Shown here piece after piece: positions 24,462 to 34,380 of a stretch of DNA of 64,000 bases (its first letter is position 1; each line of letters opens with the position of its first letter). Where the stretch lies: contig NZ_CP045997.1 of NCBI RefSeq assembly GCF_010233585.1, positions 4,208,457-4,272,456 on the forward strand, read 5' to 3'. The notes under the pieces are model-generated. The model worked only from the letters and a program-made list of their open reading frames with translations. It did no database searches and had not been told where the DNA came from. A program made the position numbers and the translations under genes. Source of the DNA: Spirosoma endbachense. Its GTDB lineage: Bacteria; Bacteroidota; Bacteroidia; Cytophagales; Spirosomataceae.

Positions 24462-27400
24462 ATGAAATTTATTATACCCTCGCCTTTACTTCTGCGAAGA
24501 ATTATGAGAATCGGGCTTCTTCAAATTATTCTGTGCGTACTTGTCGTCAGCATTGCGCTGGCTCATGATGGCCAGGCGCAGGAAGTTCTCAACCGAAGTG
24601 TGACCCTTCAGTGCAAGGATCAGGCAGTAAAAGTAGTCCTCGACCGCGTAGAAAAAGCCGCTGGTGTTCGCTTTATTTATAGCCCTGAACTGATTCAGTC
24701 CTATCGTAAAGTGTCACTGGATTTTCGAGACAAACGGCTGGCCGATATTTTAAATACACTGTTGCTGCCACTGAAAATAACCTACGAAGTAGTTGGTAAT
24801 CAGATTCTTCTCAAGCGAAATCCTGCTTCGTCAGGCATGAGTCCTGACCTGCTCAAACCCGAAACGTTTAGTACAGATCAATCTGCCGAGCAGACTATAA
24901 CCGGTACGGTTAGTGATGAAAATGGGGGATTGCTGCCTGGGGTGAGCGTAGTCGTTAAAAACACGACGCGTGGTACCACTACCGATGCCAGAGGAGTATA
25001 CCAACTCACGATACCCGACAACGGATCTGCTGCTATTTTGATTTTTTCCTTTGTCGGCTATAAGAGCCAGGAAGTAACGATTGGAAATCGCACCACTATT
25101 GATATTCAACTGGCGACTGATAACAAGTCGCTGGACGAAGTGGTGGTGGTGGGCTATGGTATGGTGAAGAAAAGCGATTTGACGGGATCGGTCGCCAGAA
25201 TTGATGAATCGATCATCAAAGCAACGCCCATCGTTTCGCTTGATCGGGCCATGCAGGGACGAATAGCGGGTGTGCAGGTCACCTCGAACTCGGCTGCACC
25301 GGGCGGCTCGACTACGATCCGGATTAGAGGGACGGGGTCCGTCAATGCAGGAAATGACCCATTGTACGTGATCGACGGATTTCCTACGGGCGATCTTAAT
25401 TCGATCAATCCAAACGATATCGAGTCGATTGAAATCCTGAAAGATGCCTCAGCGACAGCCATTTATGGGTCAAGGGGCTCCAATGGCGTTGTGCTGGTAA
25501 CCACTAAACGGGGAAAGGCTGGTCAGTCGGGTATCAATTTTGAGTCATACTATGGCGTTCAGGCGGTCCGTCGTAAAATTCCTTTGCTGAATGCCAGGGA
25601 GTATGCCACATTCATTAACGACGCCCGGATCAATGGGGGAGGAGCCGCTTATTTCGACGGCTCGACGGCTGCCCGTCCACTACCGGAATCATTGGGGGAA
25701 GGTACTGACTGGCAGGATGAGGTTTTTCGAACGGCGCCTATTCAAAATTACCAGCTATCCTTCACGGGTGGAGAGGCCAAAACCCGGTATGCCATCTCCG
25801 GCAACTACTATGACCAGCAGGGGATTATTCTGAATTCGTACTTCAAACGATTTTCCCTGCGGGCTAATCTGGATCGGGAAGTAAAGCCCTGGCTGACCAT
25901 TGGCCTATCGATGCAGGGCGCACACACCCGCTCGAACAGTAGCCGCACAGCCACCGATGGCGGGGCCGCCGGTGGAGTTACCAATGCCGCCCTGAACTAT
26001 GCTCCTGTTTTCCCTATTTATGCGTCGCCGGGCATTTATTACCGCGATCAAAGTACACTGAACGGAAGCCTGGTCGACAACCCCGTAGGCCTGGCTAAAG
26101 AAGTGACGAATCTGTATTATACGCTTCGGTTGTTGACTAATTTTTACGCCGATTTCAAGGTAGGGCCGCACCTTACTTTCCGCACGACCTGGGGCGCTGA
26201 TTTACTATCGACTAAGCAAAACAACTACGCTACCCGCCTTATTCAACTGGGAGCCAGCACCAACGGATCGGCTTCGGTAGCCAGTGCATTGAATATCAAT
26301 TACCTGAATGAAAATACGCTGACCTATAATCGAACTTTTGCCACCAAACACAACCTGACGGCATTACTGGGCTATACGTCTCAAGCGTACAACATCGAAA
26401 CCGTAACAGCCAACGCCATCAATTTCAACGATGATTTTGCGCTGTACAACAACCTGGGAGCCGGAGCCACCTTGCAAAATCCAGGATCGGGAGCCGCCGA
26501 TTGGGCGCTGATTTCGTATCTGGCCCGAATTAATTACGGATTCGATAGTCGTTTTTTACTGACCTTAACCGCTCGTCGGGATGGATCGTCGCGGTTTGGC
26601 CCCAACAACAAGTATGGTTTCTTTCCGTCTGGAGCATTCGCCTGGCGATTGATTAACGAGAAGTTTCTACAAAACCAGAAGTCGTTATCCGATTTAAAAT
26701 TGCGGCTGAGTTATGGCGTAGCGGGCAATCAGGGCATAGGCGATTATTCGTATCTGTCGAATATCGTCATTACCCAGGGTGTATTAGGTGGGGCGACGCC
26801 CACGATTCAGTCAGGGGGCGTACCCGCTACGATTAGTAATTACGATTTACGATGGGAGAAAAGTACGCAGTTTGATGCGGGTCTGGATATCGGTGTGTTC
26901 AACAACCGAATCCGACTAACCTCTGACTTTTACCAGAAAATAACCTCCGATTTATTGTTCTCGGTTAATGTTCCGCAAACAACGGGTTATAGCTCCATAC
27001 AACAGAACATTGGCAAAGTGTCAAATCAGGGCTGGGAGTTTGCGTTGTCGACCGCAAACGTCGATACAAAAGATTTTAAGTGGACTACTGATTTCAATAT
27101 TTCGTTCAATCAGAATAAAATACTGACGCTGGATGGTCGGTCTGAGTTTACGTCCGGTACAGGAAGCGGCCATCTACAAGTATTTAACACCGCTTTGCTG
27201 AAAGTCGGAGAGCCTCTTGGGAACTTCTACGGACGCGTCACCGATGGTCTTTTTCAGACGCAGGAAGAAGTAAACGCATCCGCTCAGAAAACCGAAAAAC
27301 CCGGTGATCTGAAATACAAAGACCTGAATGGCGATGGCGTTATCAATGATCTGGATCGCACCATCATTGGGAATGGCAATCCCAAATTCTTTGGCGGATT

Positions 27401-27875
27401 CAACAACACGTTTACGTACAAAGGCTTCGATCTGACCCTCTTTTTGCAAGGCAGTTCAGGGAATAGTATTCTGAATTTCGGGCGCTTCGGTTTGTATAAC
27501 CTGAATGGCAATAACAACCAGTCGAAAGACGTGCTGAACCGCTGGACGCCCACTAATACCAACACCGATATTCCAAGGGCCAACTCGGCGGGTGGGCAGC
27601 GTATTTTGTCAACCTTTCATGTCGAAGATGGTTCCTACCTGCGCCTGAAAAACATTTCGCTGGGCTATACCTTACCGCAGCTGGTATCGAAAAAACTGGC
27701 GCTTCAGCAGGTAAAAATCTACGTATCGGCCCAAAACTGGCTGACGGTCACCAACTTCAAAGGCTACGATCCTGAGGTCAACTTTGCCGGTGGAAGCCCC
27801 ATTAGTCAGGGTATCGATTATGGAAGTTATCCGACGGCTAAAACCTTTCTGGCTGGCCTCAACGTGAAATTCTAA
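24462..27875 (+). CDS. SusC/RagA-family TonB-linked outer-membrane transporter with STN domain
   Basis: A 1137-residue outer-membrane importer. Domains in order: signal peptide (about 1-40), STN signalling domain (about 47-105, RSVTLQCKDQAVKVVLDRVE), carboxypeptidase-like regulatory domain (about 145-220, ITGTVSDENGGLLPGVSVVV), TonB plug (about 230-350, with NPNDIESIEILKDASATAIY and GSRGSNGVVLVTTK) and a C-terminal barrel ending in a strand (FLAGLNVKF). The STN domain fits control by the FecI/FecR pair just upstream. The partner SusD follows after 20 bp. The substrate is unknown because no glycoside hydrolase is encoded in this locus. Confidence 0.95.
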   Translation: MKFIIPSPLLLRRIMRIGLLQIILCVLVVSIALAHDGQAQEVLNRSVTLQCKDQAVKVVLDRVEKAAGVRFIYSPELIQSYRKVSLDFRDKRLADILNTLLLPLKITYEVVGNQILLKRNPASSGMSPDLLKPETFSTDQSAEQTITGTVSDENGGLLPGVSVVVKNTTRGTTTDARGVYQLTIPDNGSAAILIFSFVGYKSQEVTIGNRTTIDIQLATDNKSLDEVVVVGYGMVKKSDLTGSVARIDESIIKATPIVSLDRAMQGRIAGVQVTSNSAAPGGSTTIRIRGTGSVNAGNDPLYVIDGFPTGDLNSINPNDIESIEILKDASATAIYGSRGSNGVVLVTTKRGKAGQSGINFESYYGVQAVRRKIPLLNAREYATFINDARINGGGAAYFDGSTAARPLPESLGEGTDWQDEVFRTAPIQNYQLSFTGGEAKTRYAISGNYYDQQGIILNSYFKRFSLRANLDREVKPWLTIGLSMQGAHTRSNSSRTATDGGAAGGVTNAALNYAPVFPIYASPGIYYRDQSTLNGSLVDNPVGLAKEVTNLYYTLRLLTNFYADFKVGPHLTFRTTWGADLLSTKQNNYATRLIQLGASTNGSASVASALNINYLNENTLTYNRTFATKHNLTALLGYTSQAYNIETVTANAINFNDDFALYNNLGAGATLQNPGSGAADWALISYLARINYGFDSRFLLTLTARRDGSSRFGPNNKYGFFPSGAFAWRLINEKFLQNQKSLSDLKLRLSYGVAGNQGIGDYSYLSNIVITQGVLGGATPTIQSGGVPATISNYDLRWEKSTQFDAGLDIGVFNNRIRLTSDFYQKITSDLLFSVNVPQTTGYSSIQQNIGKVSNQGWEFALSTANVDTKDFKWTTDFNISFNQNKILTLDGRSEFTSGTGSGHLQVFNTALLKVGEPLGNFYGRVTDGLFQTQEEVNASAQKTEKPGDLKYKDLNGDGVINDLDRTIIGNGNPKFFGGFNNTFTYKGFDLTLFLQGSSGNSILNFGRFGLYNLNGNNNQSKDVLNRWTPTNTNTDIPRANSAGGQRILSTFHVEDGSYLRLKNISLGYTLPQLVSKKLALQQVKIYVSAQNWLTVTNFKGYDPEVNFAGGSPISQGIDYGSYPTAKTFLAGLNVKF

Positions 27876-27895
27876 CCGCTTAACTCCGACATTCC

Positions 27896-29359
27896 GTGAA
27901 AAAATATAGCATCTTTTCCGTATTCATGATCCTGAACGGCTGTGTCCCGGATCTCGATTTAGCTTCTAAAAGCAATGTTTCGGTCGGAACCTATTACCAA
28001 ACGCCTTCCGACGCCAAAGCCGCCGTTGTGTCCATGTACAGTATGCTGCGCTCCATGTACAGAGACGAAGTGCTGATGACGCCCAATGTTGTGGCTGCCG
28101 ACGATGGTATCCCGTTTCTGACGGGCAATGCCGACCGGGTGGCCTTGTGGAATTATAACCTGGTACCGACCAATACGTTTCCGGGGGCCATCTGGTCGAA
28201 TGCCTACACGGGTATTCAACGTTCGAACATCATTTTGAATCGGATACCTCCAATCAGCATGGATGAGACGACCAAAAAGGGGTATGTTGGCGAAGCTAAA
28301 TTCCTACGGGCTATGCACTACTTTACGTTGGTTCAATGTTTTGGTGGAGTGCCTCTTGTGCTGAATGAAACAACCGGCCTGGCGGATGCCACCATCGCTC
28401 GTGCCACCAAAGATGAGGTTTATAAACAGATTGAGACGGATTTGAAAGAGGCCGAAACGGCATTGCCTAAAACCTATACAGGCGCTGATGTAGGCAAAGC
28501 AACCCAGGGAGCGGCTAAAGGGCTTCTGGCAAAAGTCTACCTGACCTGGGCGGGTACCGATGCTGCTTCGCCCCATTGGGCGCTGGCGGCTGCCAAAGCG
28601 AAAGAGGCTATGGATTTGGGCCTGTATAACCTGTGGGACAATTATTCGGATGTGTTCAGCCTGGCCGGTCGGGGTGGAAAGGAGTCGTTATTCGAGGTGC
28701 TTTATATTACCGATCTGGCCGGAAATAACTTTACAACAGGCTATGCTCCTCGGGGGGCACCCATCGTTCCGGGAAACGGAAGCGGTATTTTTCGGGTTAG
28801 CCAAAGCCTGTTCAATAGCTACCCCGCGAATGATAAACGGAAGCCTGTCACGTTTCTAACTTCCTTTGTGCAGCCTACAACAAAAGTGACTACGCCTTTA
28901 TCGGTGACGGATACTGATCCGGCCAAAGGAGTTTCATTCTGGAAGCTAGCGGACCTGACGTCTACCGTTGCTGGAAATGGAGGGAAGAGTGCCCCGATTC
29001 TTCGGTATGCTGAGGTGTTGTTGATTTATGCCGAGGCCCTCAATGAAGCCGGCAAAGGCCCAAACGCTCAGGCGTATGAAGCCCTCAATAAAGTACGCGC
29101 CCGCGCCGGACTGGACCCTCTTTCGGGATTGACGTATCAGACGTTTAAAGAAGCGGTATGGCTGGAGCGCAGACTTGAACTCTGTTTTGAAGGACAGCGC
29201 TGGTTTGATCTGGTTCGGACAGGCAGGTTACTGAGTGCGGTGAAAGCCGAAACCAGTTTTGGCCGGGCGACAACCATACAGGTCTTTCATACACTGATGC
29301 CGATTCCGCAGCGGGAGATTGACGCTAATCCAGCCTTAAAACAGAACGAGGGCTATTGA
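27896..29359 (+). CDS. SusD/RagB-family surface lipoprotein
   Basis: A 487-residue nutrient-binding lid for the SusC channel. It starts with GTG at 27896, giving MKKYSIFSVFMILNGC with a lipobox ending in Cys16. No ATG fits. Typical features are TPR-like helices and the motifs GEAKFLRAMHYFTLVQCFGG, LRYAEVLLIYAEALNEAGKG, VRARAGLDPL, RRLELCFEGQRWFDLVRTG and the ending IPQREIDANPALKQNEGY. It lies 20 bp after SusC and 13 bp before the FAD oxidoreductase, so the three are surely one transcript. Confidence 0.95.
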   Translation: MKKYSIFSVFMILNGCVPDLDLASKSNVSVGTYYQTPSDAKAAVVSMYSMLRSMYRDEVLMTPNVVAADDGIPFLTGNADRVALWNYNLVPTNTFPGAIWSNAYTGIQRSNIILNRIPPISMDETTKKGYVGEAKFLRAMHYFTLVQCFGGVPLVLNETTGLADATIARATKDEVYKQIETDLKEAETALPKTYTGADVGKATQGAAKGLLAKVYLTWAGTDAASPHWALAAAKAKEAMDLGLYNLWDNYSDVFSLAGRGGKESLFEVLYITDLAGNNFTTGYAPRGAPIVPGNGSGIFRVSQSLFNSYPANDKRKPVTFLTSFVQPTTKVTTPLSVTDTDPAKGVSFWKLADLTSTVAGNGGKSAPILRYAEVLLIYAEALNEAGKGPNAQAYEALNKVRARAGLDPLSGLTYQTFKEAVWLERRLELCFEGQRWFDLVRTGRLLSAVKAETSFGRATTIQVFHTLMPIPQREIDANPALKQNEGY

Positions 29360-29372
29360 TTCCTGAACGGCA

Positions 29373-30995
29373 ATGAAAAACTTTCTGATTTCACTCTTAT
29401 TTCTGATTCCTGGGGTTCTTCCCGCCCAACCTGTTTATGATGTGGTTGTCTACGGCGGTACTCCGGCTGGGGTTATGGCGGCTATTCAGGTTGCCCGAAT
29501 GGGGCAGACAGTCGCGCTACTGGAGCCTGGGCGACATCTGGGTGGCATTATGGTTGAAGGACTCGGAGGGACTGATATCGACAATCATCAGGAGTTCCAG
29601 AATAGCCCGGCGGTAGGCGGACTCGCTCTTGAGTTTTATCGACGAATCGCCAAAGCCTATGGACGTTCCGACGAATTTGAGCAGGTGCTACGTAGTAAAG
29701 CCAAAAAACCAGACATCTGGCGATTTGAGCCACACGTGGCCGAACAGATACTTCTCGATTGGGTCGCTGAGCATAAGATCGGGATAGCTTACGAAAGTCG
29801 ATTGCTGGAAATGAAAGATGCGGTTCTCAAAAAAGGAACGGCTATTCAGCAGATCAAACTAGAGAATGGGCAAACCTATCGGGCAAAAGTCTTCATCGAT
29901 GCCACGATTGAAGGTGATTTACTAAACGCTGCCGGTATCAGTACGGTTATTGGTCGTGAATCAAATGCTACGTATGGAGAGGCTAAAAATGGCATTCAGG
30001 CCGTTACGGATCATGCTCAGTTTTTGGTTAAGGTCGACCCGTATCGGGTTATGGGTGATCCGACTAGTGGCGTAATTCCAACGATCCAAAACGAACCGCT
30101 CGGAACACCTGGTGACGGCGATCAGCACCTCCAGGCGTATTGTTTTCGCATGTGCCTGACCAAGAATCCCACCAATCGAATCCCTTTTCCGAAGCCGGAA
30201 GTCTATCAGCGTGAGCAATACGAAATTTACCTGCGTTACCTGAAAGCAGGGGGTAAACTCTATAGGCCGAGAGTCGACATTCCTAACGGAAAGACGGATC
30301 TGGGGGCCTGGCACGATCTATCGCATAATTTATACGGCATGAATATGGCTTATCCCGGTGGAAATTATGCAACCCGACAAACTGTGTTAGCCCAGCACAG
30401 GCAATTCACCCAGGGATTATTTTATTTCCTGGCGAATGATGAAGAAGTGGGTCGGCTGGCTCCTGATCTGCAAAAAGAATGGACATTATGGGGGCTTAGT
30501 AAAGATGAATTTACCGATAACGGCGGCTGGCCGCGCCTGTTCTACGTACGCGATGCCCGGCGGATGGTTTCCGACTATGTGATTACTGAACATCATGTAA
30601 GAAAAGGCAACCCACCGCCCGTTCCTGACCCAGTTGCTGTTGCTTATTGGCCACCCGATATACATAGCGTTCGACGAATCGTGAAAGATGGGTATGCCTA
30701 TAATGAGGGATCGGTATTTAGAGACAATACCTGGCAACCGTTTGGTATTTCGTACCGGGCGCTGATACCGAAAGCATCGGAGTGTACAAATTTGCTAACG
30801 GCATCCTGCCCATCGTCGAGCCATATTGCCTATGGGGCTATTCGGATCGAGTTTACGTTCATGGCGTTAGGACAGGCTTGTGGTACAGCGGCTGTGTTGG
30901 CTAACCAGAAGCGGGTAACGGTTCAAGCGGTGAACCAGAAAGAATTGAAAGACAAATTATTGGCCGATGGGCAGCTTCTGTCGCTAAACAATTAA
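29373..30995 (+). CDS. Secreted FAD-dependent oxidoreductase
   Basis: A 540-residue protein with a signal peptide (FLISLLFLIPGVLPAQ, about 3-18) followed directly by the Rossmann motif VVVYGGTPAGVMAAIQVARM and LLEPGRHLGGIMVEGLGGTD, characteristic of the FAD_oxidored family common in Bacteroidota carbohydrate loci. IDATIEGDLLNAAG and, near the C-terminus, the AIRIEFTFMALGQACGTAAV region complete the FAD fold. Expected to act in the periplasm. Its substrate is unknown, but its position as the only enzyme of a Sus operon suggests oxidation of the imported compound. Confidence 0.85.
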   Translation: MKNFLISLLFLIPGVLPAQPVYDVVVYGGTPAGVMAAIQVARMGQTVALLEPGRHLGGIMVEGLGGTDIDNHQEFQNSPAVGGLALEFYRRIAKAYGRSDEFEQVLRSKAKKPDIWRFEPHVAEQILLDWVAEHKIGIAYESRLLEMKDAVLKKGTAIQQIKLENGQTYRAKVFIDATIEGDLLNAAGISTVIGRESNATYGEAKNGIQAVTDHAQFLVKVDPYRVMGDPTSGVIPTIQNEPLGTPGDGDQHLQAYCFRMCLTKNPTNRIPFPKPEVYQREQYEIYLRYLKAGGKLYRPRVDIPNGKTDLGAWHDLSHNLYGMNMAYPGGNYATRQTVLAQHRQFTQGLFYFLANDEEVGRLAPDLQKEWTLWGLSKDEFTDNGGWPRLFYVRDARRMVSDYVITEHHVRKGNPPPVPDPVAVAYWPPDIHSVRRIVKDGYAYNEGSVFRDNTWQPFGISYRALIPKASECTNLLTASCPSSSHIAYGAIRIEFTFMALGQACGTAAVLANQKRVTVQAVNQKELKDKLLADGQLLSLNN

Positions 30996-31022
30996 TGGAC
31001 CTTTCTGAGCGGGCGTTGAATT

Positions 31023-31060
31023 ATAAAAAAAGCACCGTAACAACACGGTGCTTTTTTTAT
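31023..31060. terminator. Bidirectional terminator between converging genes
   Basis: A 16-bp perfect stem (31023-31038 with 31045-31060) with A-runs and T-runs on both sides and loop AACAAC. It lies 28 bp after the oxidoreductase and 56 bp beyond the end of the converging permease gene, so it can end both transcripts. Confidence 0.9.
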
Positions 31061-31115
31061 AGTCGCCATGACCTCGATTGACGACAGTCTGCACTTGTGT
31101 GGGTCGGCCTGTGCT

Positions 31116-33803
31116 TTATTCTGAACGCAGGCTTTTTACCGGATCGAGCATCGCGGCTTTGATAGCCTGAAAACTGACGGTCAGTAGTGTAATGAATAAA
31201 GCTCCGAAGATGGCCACCGCAAAAATCCACCAGGAAAGTTCAACGCGGTAGGTGTAGTGCTGCAACCAGCTGTTCATAAAGTAATAAGCGATCGGTATCG
31301 TGAACAGGCAGGCCACGATGACCAGCACCACAAAATCTTTGGAAAGTAACTGCCATAGGTTCGCCACCGACGCCCCCAACACTTTACGGATGCCAATCTC
31401 CTTCGTACGTTGCTCTGCCATGAATGAAGATAGCCCGAATAAACCTAAGCACGAGATAAAGATAGCCAGGGAGGCAAAGAAGCCAGCCAGTTTACCAATT
31501 CGTTCTTCTGTAGAAAACTTGGCTGCATATTCCTGATCCACAAATCGATACTGAAACGGTAGATTAGGGAAGTTTTTTTTGTATATCCGTTCGACGGTAG
31601 CGATGCTCTCGCGGGCATTTTGGGCTGGGTTAAGTCGCAGGTTATAAAAGCGGGCTGAACCTTTGTTAAATTCATACACCGACGGTTGGACGGGATCGTA
31701 GGGAGATTCCATAACCATGTCGTCGACGACGCCAATAACTCTCAACGGCTGGCCAGAGTTATCTTTATTGTCCTCACGAAGTAGGGTACCTACGGGATCT
31801 TTGAGTCCCATGTAGTCGACGGCGGTTTTGTTGAGGAGTATCGCGTTGGAGTCGGAGGGGAAGGCGGGAGAAAAATCGCGTCCGGCAATGATCCGCATAC
31901 CCAGCGATTTGACGTAGTCGGGCGACACCCAGATCCACGCAAAACTGGCCCTGAAATCAGCAGGCTTACCCTCCCAGAGGAAACCACCACGACCGTAAGC
32001 TACATCCGTTGTTGGATTGCTGGTGGCCGACATGGCCACGACTGCCCCCGAACCCATGAGTTCGTTCCGGATGAATTCGTACTTGCCATCAAACTCTCCT
32101 TCGGTCAACGGAATGGATACCAATCCCGCCCTGTCGTAGCCGACAGGTCGGTTTTTGGTGTGCTGCACCTGCCGGAACACAATGATCGTGCCGATGATCA
32201 GCGATACGGACACCGTGAATTGCAACACAACCAGTACCTGGCGGGGCAAGGCAGCAAAACAGCCCACTCGAAACCGTAACGAGGGTCCAGTACCCTTCAA
32301 CACCTGCACGGGCAGAAAAGATGAGAGATACAAGGCTGGGTAACTGCCCGCCAACAGGGCTGTAGATACGATAAAGATGAGAGTGGTTCCCCAGAAAAAG
32401 ACGTTCATCCAGGGAAATGCGATCTGCTTGTTGGCCAGCGTATTAAAGGCTGGCATCGTGATAAGAACAAGCGTCATGGCGATCAGAAACGCCAGGGCGA
32501 CCACCAGGAACGACTCGCTTAAAAACTGACCGATCAACTGCGAACGCACCGAACCTACCGACTTCCGAACACCGACTTCCTTGGCGCGTTTCTGGGAGCG
32601 GGCGGTGCTGAGGTTCATGAAGTTGATGCAGGCCAGCAGCAGGACGAAGCCGCCGATACTGCCAAACAGCCATACTGTATCAATACGCCCGCCGGTTTGT
32701 AAGCCGTTCACAAAATTGCTTCGCAGGTACCAGTCGTTCATGGGCAAAAGCAGGAATTGCGGTTTGTTCTTCGCGTATTCTGCCCGATTCACGTTCAGTT
32801 TAATATCCTTGATTTTAGCCGTTACCTGCTCCATCGTGGTGTTGTCAGCGATCTGCACATACAGCCGAAAGGAGTTATTACCCCACGAATTGGCAGCCTC
32901 CTTAATCCAGGGCGTGTTGGCCACCATATGCTCCCAGGGAATGATGAAGGTCGTGGTGTTGAACGAATTGCTAAACGGAATGTCGGCGTAGACACCCGTA
33001 ACCTTCAGGTTGTAGTGGTTATCGAATTTGATGATCCTGCCAATCGGATTTTCCGATCCGAAAAGTCCCTTCGCTGTCGAAGCAGCCAGCATAATCGAAT
33101 TGAGGTCGCGTAGCCCCTCTTTTTGCCCGGCCAGCATATCCAGACTAAGCATCTTGGGGGCGTCAGGTTGCATGTAATTGCCTTCTTTAACCACCTTCCT
33201 GTTACCGTACGAAAGGACCCCGTCCAGCGTCCAGCTACTCATCACGATGTGTTTAAAGTTAATGGCATACTCGTTTCGGAGCGCTGTTTCTAACGGGCGC
33301 GGTACAGTAAATCGGGTTTTAATTTCTCCATTTTTGACGCTGCTTTGCCAGACCTGGGCAATCTGATCGTGGTTTTTGTGGTAATGATTGTAAGTTAGTT
33401 CGTCATAGACCCACAAACCAATCATGACGGCCACAGCCATGCCGATGGCCAGCCCACCAATGTTTATGGCCGAATAGCCAATATTCCTGATCAGGTTGCG
33501 CCAGGCGATTTTAAGGTAGTTACGAATCATGGCTGGTTGTAAAATAAAGAAATGAGAAATTTCACGCAGTTGTTTGGTCATTGACCAGCTAAAAGGGCGG
33601 ATCAACCGCAGGACGGCCAGTGCATACCGCCAGCGGGCACACCTCAACCCAATAGTCTTCACCCAGTAGGTGTACATCTCCAGCAGATCACCTTGCAGCT
33701 CATCTTCCAGTCCAGACGGGCTAAATCGGCTCAGTAACCAGGTGGCCCAGCGGGGCGGTCTGGGATCTTGAAAGCGGCCTTTTCCGTCGATTAAACCTCC
33801 CAT
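31116..33803 (-). CDS. ABC transporter permease, MacB/FtsX type, with N-terminal prefix domain
   Basis: About 895 residues from the ATG at 33803. A short prefix domain comes first (about 1-110, PPRWATWLLSRFSPSGLEDE, LQGDLLEMY), then two MacB_PCD-FtsX repeats (ARNLIRNIGYSAINIGGLAI-like start at the second block, RAKEVGVRKSVGSVRSQLIG in the middle, RTKEIGIRKVLGASVANLWQ near the end). A longer frame to 33890 lies inside the padR gene. The ATG at 33803 overlaps the padR stop by 13 bp, a sign of translational coupling. This prefix-domain/PadR pairing is characteristic of Cytophagales. Role probably envelope-related export. No ATPase is nearby. Confidence 0.92.
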   Translation of the reverse strand: MGGLIDGKGRFQDPRPPRWATWLLSRFSPSGLEDELQGDLLEMYTYWVKTIGLRCARWRYALAVLRLIRPFSWSMTKQLREISHFFILQPAMIRNYLKIAWRNLIRNIGYSAINIGGLAIGMAVAVMIGLWVYDELTYNHYHKNHDQIAQVWQSSVKNGEIKTRFTVPRPLETALRNEYAINFKHIVMSSWTLDGVLSYGNRKVVKEGNYMQPDAPKMLSLDMLAGQKEGLRDLNSIMLAASTAKGLFGSENPIGRIIKFDNHYNLKVTGVYADIPFSNSFNTTTFIIPWEHMVANTPWIKEAANSWGNNSFRLYVQIADNTTMEQVTAKIKDIKLNVNRAEYAKNKPQFLLLPMNDWYLRSNFVNGLQTGGRIDTVWLFGSIGGFVLLLACINFMNLSTARSQKRAKEVGVRKSVGSVRSQLIGQFLSESFLVVALAFLIAMTLVLITMPAFNTLANKQIAFPWMNVFFWGTTLIFIVSTALLAGSYPALYLSSFLPVQVLKGTGPSLRFRVGCFAALPRQVLVVLQFTVSVSLIIGTIIVFRQVQHTKNRPVGYDRAGLVSIPLTEGEFDGKYEFIRNELMGSGAVVAMSATSNPTTDVAYGRGGFLWEGKPADFRASFAWIWVSPDYVKSLGMRIIAGRDFSPAFPSDSNAILLNKTAVDYMGLKDPVGTLLREDNKDNSGQPLRVIGVVDDMVMESPYDPVQPSVYEFNKGSARFYNLRLNPAQNARESIATVERIYKKNFPNLPFQYRFVDQEYAAKFSTEERIGKLAGFFASLAIFISCLGLFGLSSFMAEQRTKEIGIRKVLGASVANLWQLLSKDFVVLVIVACLFTIPIAYYFMNSWLQHYTYRVELSWWIFAVAIFGALFITLLTVSFQAIKAAMLDPVKSLRSE

Positions 33804-34159
33804 AACTGTAGTATCTGGGTTGGAATCTGCTGAATCGCCAGACCGTCCCACAATTGGGCTCGAACTTGCCGAACGTCGGCCCGGCGACACTCGATCAGTG
33901 CCCTTTGACCAGCTGTTGTTACGGTGAACAACCGTTTCTGACGCCCGCCACGATCGGCGGTGGCTCCGCCGATCCGGGAGGAGACGAAGCCCTGCTCCTG
34001 GTGCCGGTGCAGGGTATTGTGAACGGTGGGAAAGTTGATGCTGCTGGCCATCTGCTGGTCGATGGTTTGGGTAGTCGAAGCACTGTAAGCCGAATCTTGC
34101 AGAGCGGTCATTGTCAGCAGAACGACTTCTTCGAGATCACCTAAAAAGGCTCGTTTCAT
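33791..34159 (-). CDS. PadR-family transcriptional regulator
   Basis: A 122-residue winged-helix protein from the ATG at 34159. A GTG at 34180 would add seven residues. MKRAFLGDLEEVVLLTMTAL begins the family fold, and PTVHNTLHRHQEQGFVSSRI is the recognition helix. DRGGRQKRLFTVTTAGQRAL forms the wing. It overlaps the permease start by 13 bp, so the two are produced together and the regulator probably senses or controls the permease. Upstream lie the paired palindromes and a sigma-54-like promoter. Confidence 0.9.
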   Translation of the reverse strand: MKRAFLGDLEEVVLLTMTALQDSAYSASTTQTIDQQMASSINFPTVHNTLHRHQEQGFVSSRIGGATADRGGRQKRLFTVTTAGQRALIECRRADVRQVRAQLWDGLAIQQIPTQILQLWEV

Positions 34160-34264
34160 AGCGGAAAGTGAAGAGAACACTCATGGACGAATCGGTTCGA
34201 TTTAACAACGTTGGCTGTTCAAGTCGGGACGCCGGAGCGGTTATTATTAGTATAGGCTTTGTCG

Positions 34265-34280
34265 TACAAATACTCGGCCA
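34265..34280 (-). promoter_or_regulatory. Candidate sigma-54 -24/-12 promoter for padR-permease
   Basis: On the minus strand this reads TGGCCGAGTATTTGTA, with GG and the downstream G ten bases apart as in -24/-12 promoters (consensus TGGCAC-N5-TTGC). The predicted start lies about 95 bp before padR. The palindromes at 34342-34380 are 61 bp upstream. Confidence 0.5.
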
Positions 34281-34341
34281 AAATTCTTAAAGTGGTCTGA
34301 ATGCATTGAATGTGCATTTTTATGTACTCAGCTACTAATAG

Positions 34342-34380
34342 TTTGTCCATTTTTGGACAAATCAAGTACAGAAATGGACA
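34342..34380. promoter_or_regulatory. TGTCC-N6-GGACA site plus imperfect second site upstream of padR
   Basis: TTTGTCCA (34342-34349), four bases, TGGACAAA (34354-34361) is a perfect 8-bp inverted repeat. A second, weaker site has GGACA at 34376-34380 and AGTAC at 34365-34369. Centres are 21 bp apart. This repeats the arrangement at 11168-11206. Confidence 0.6.
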
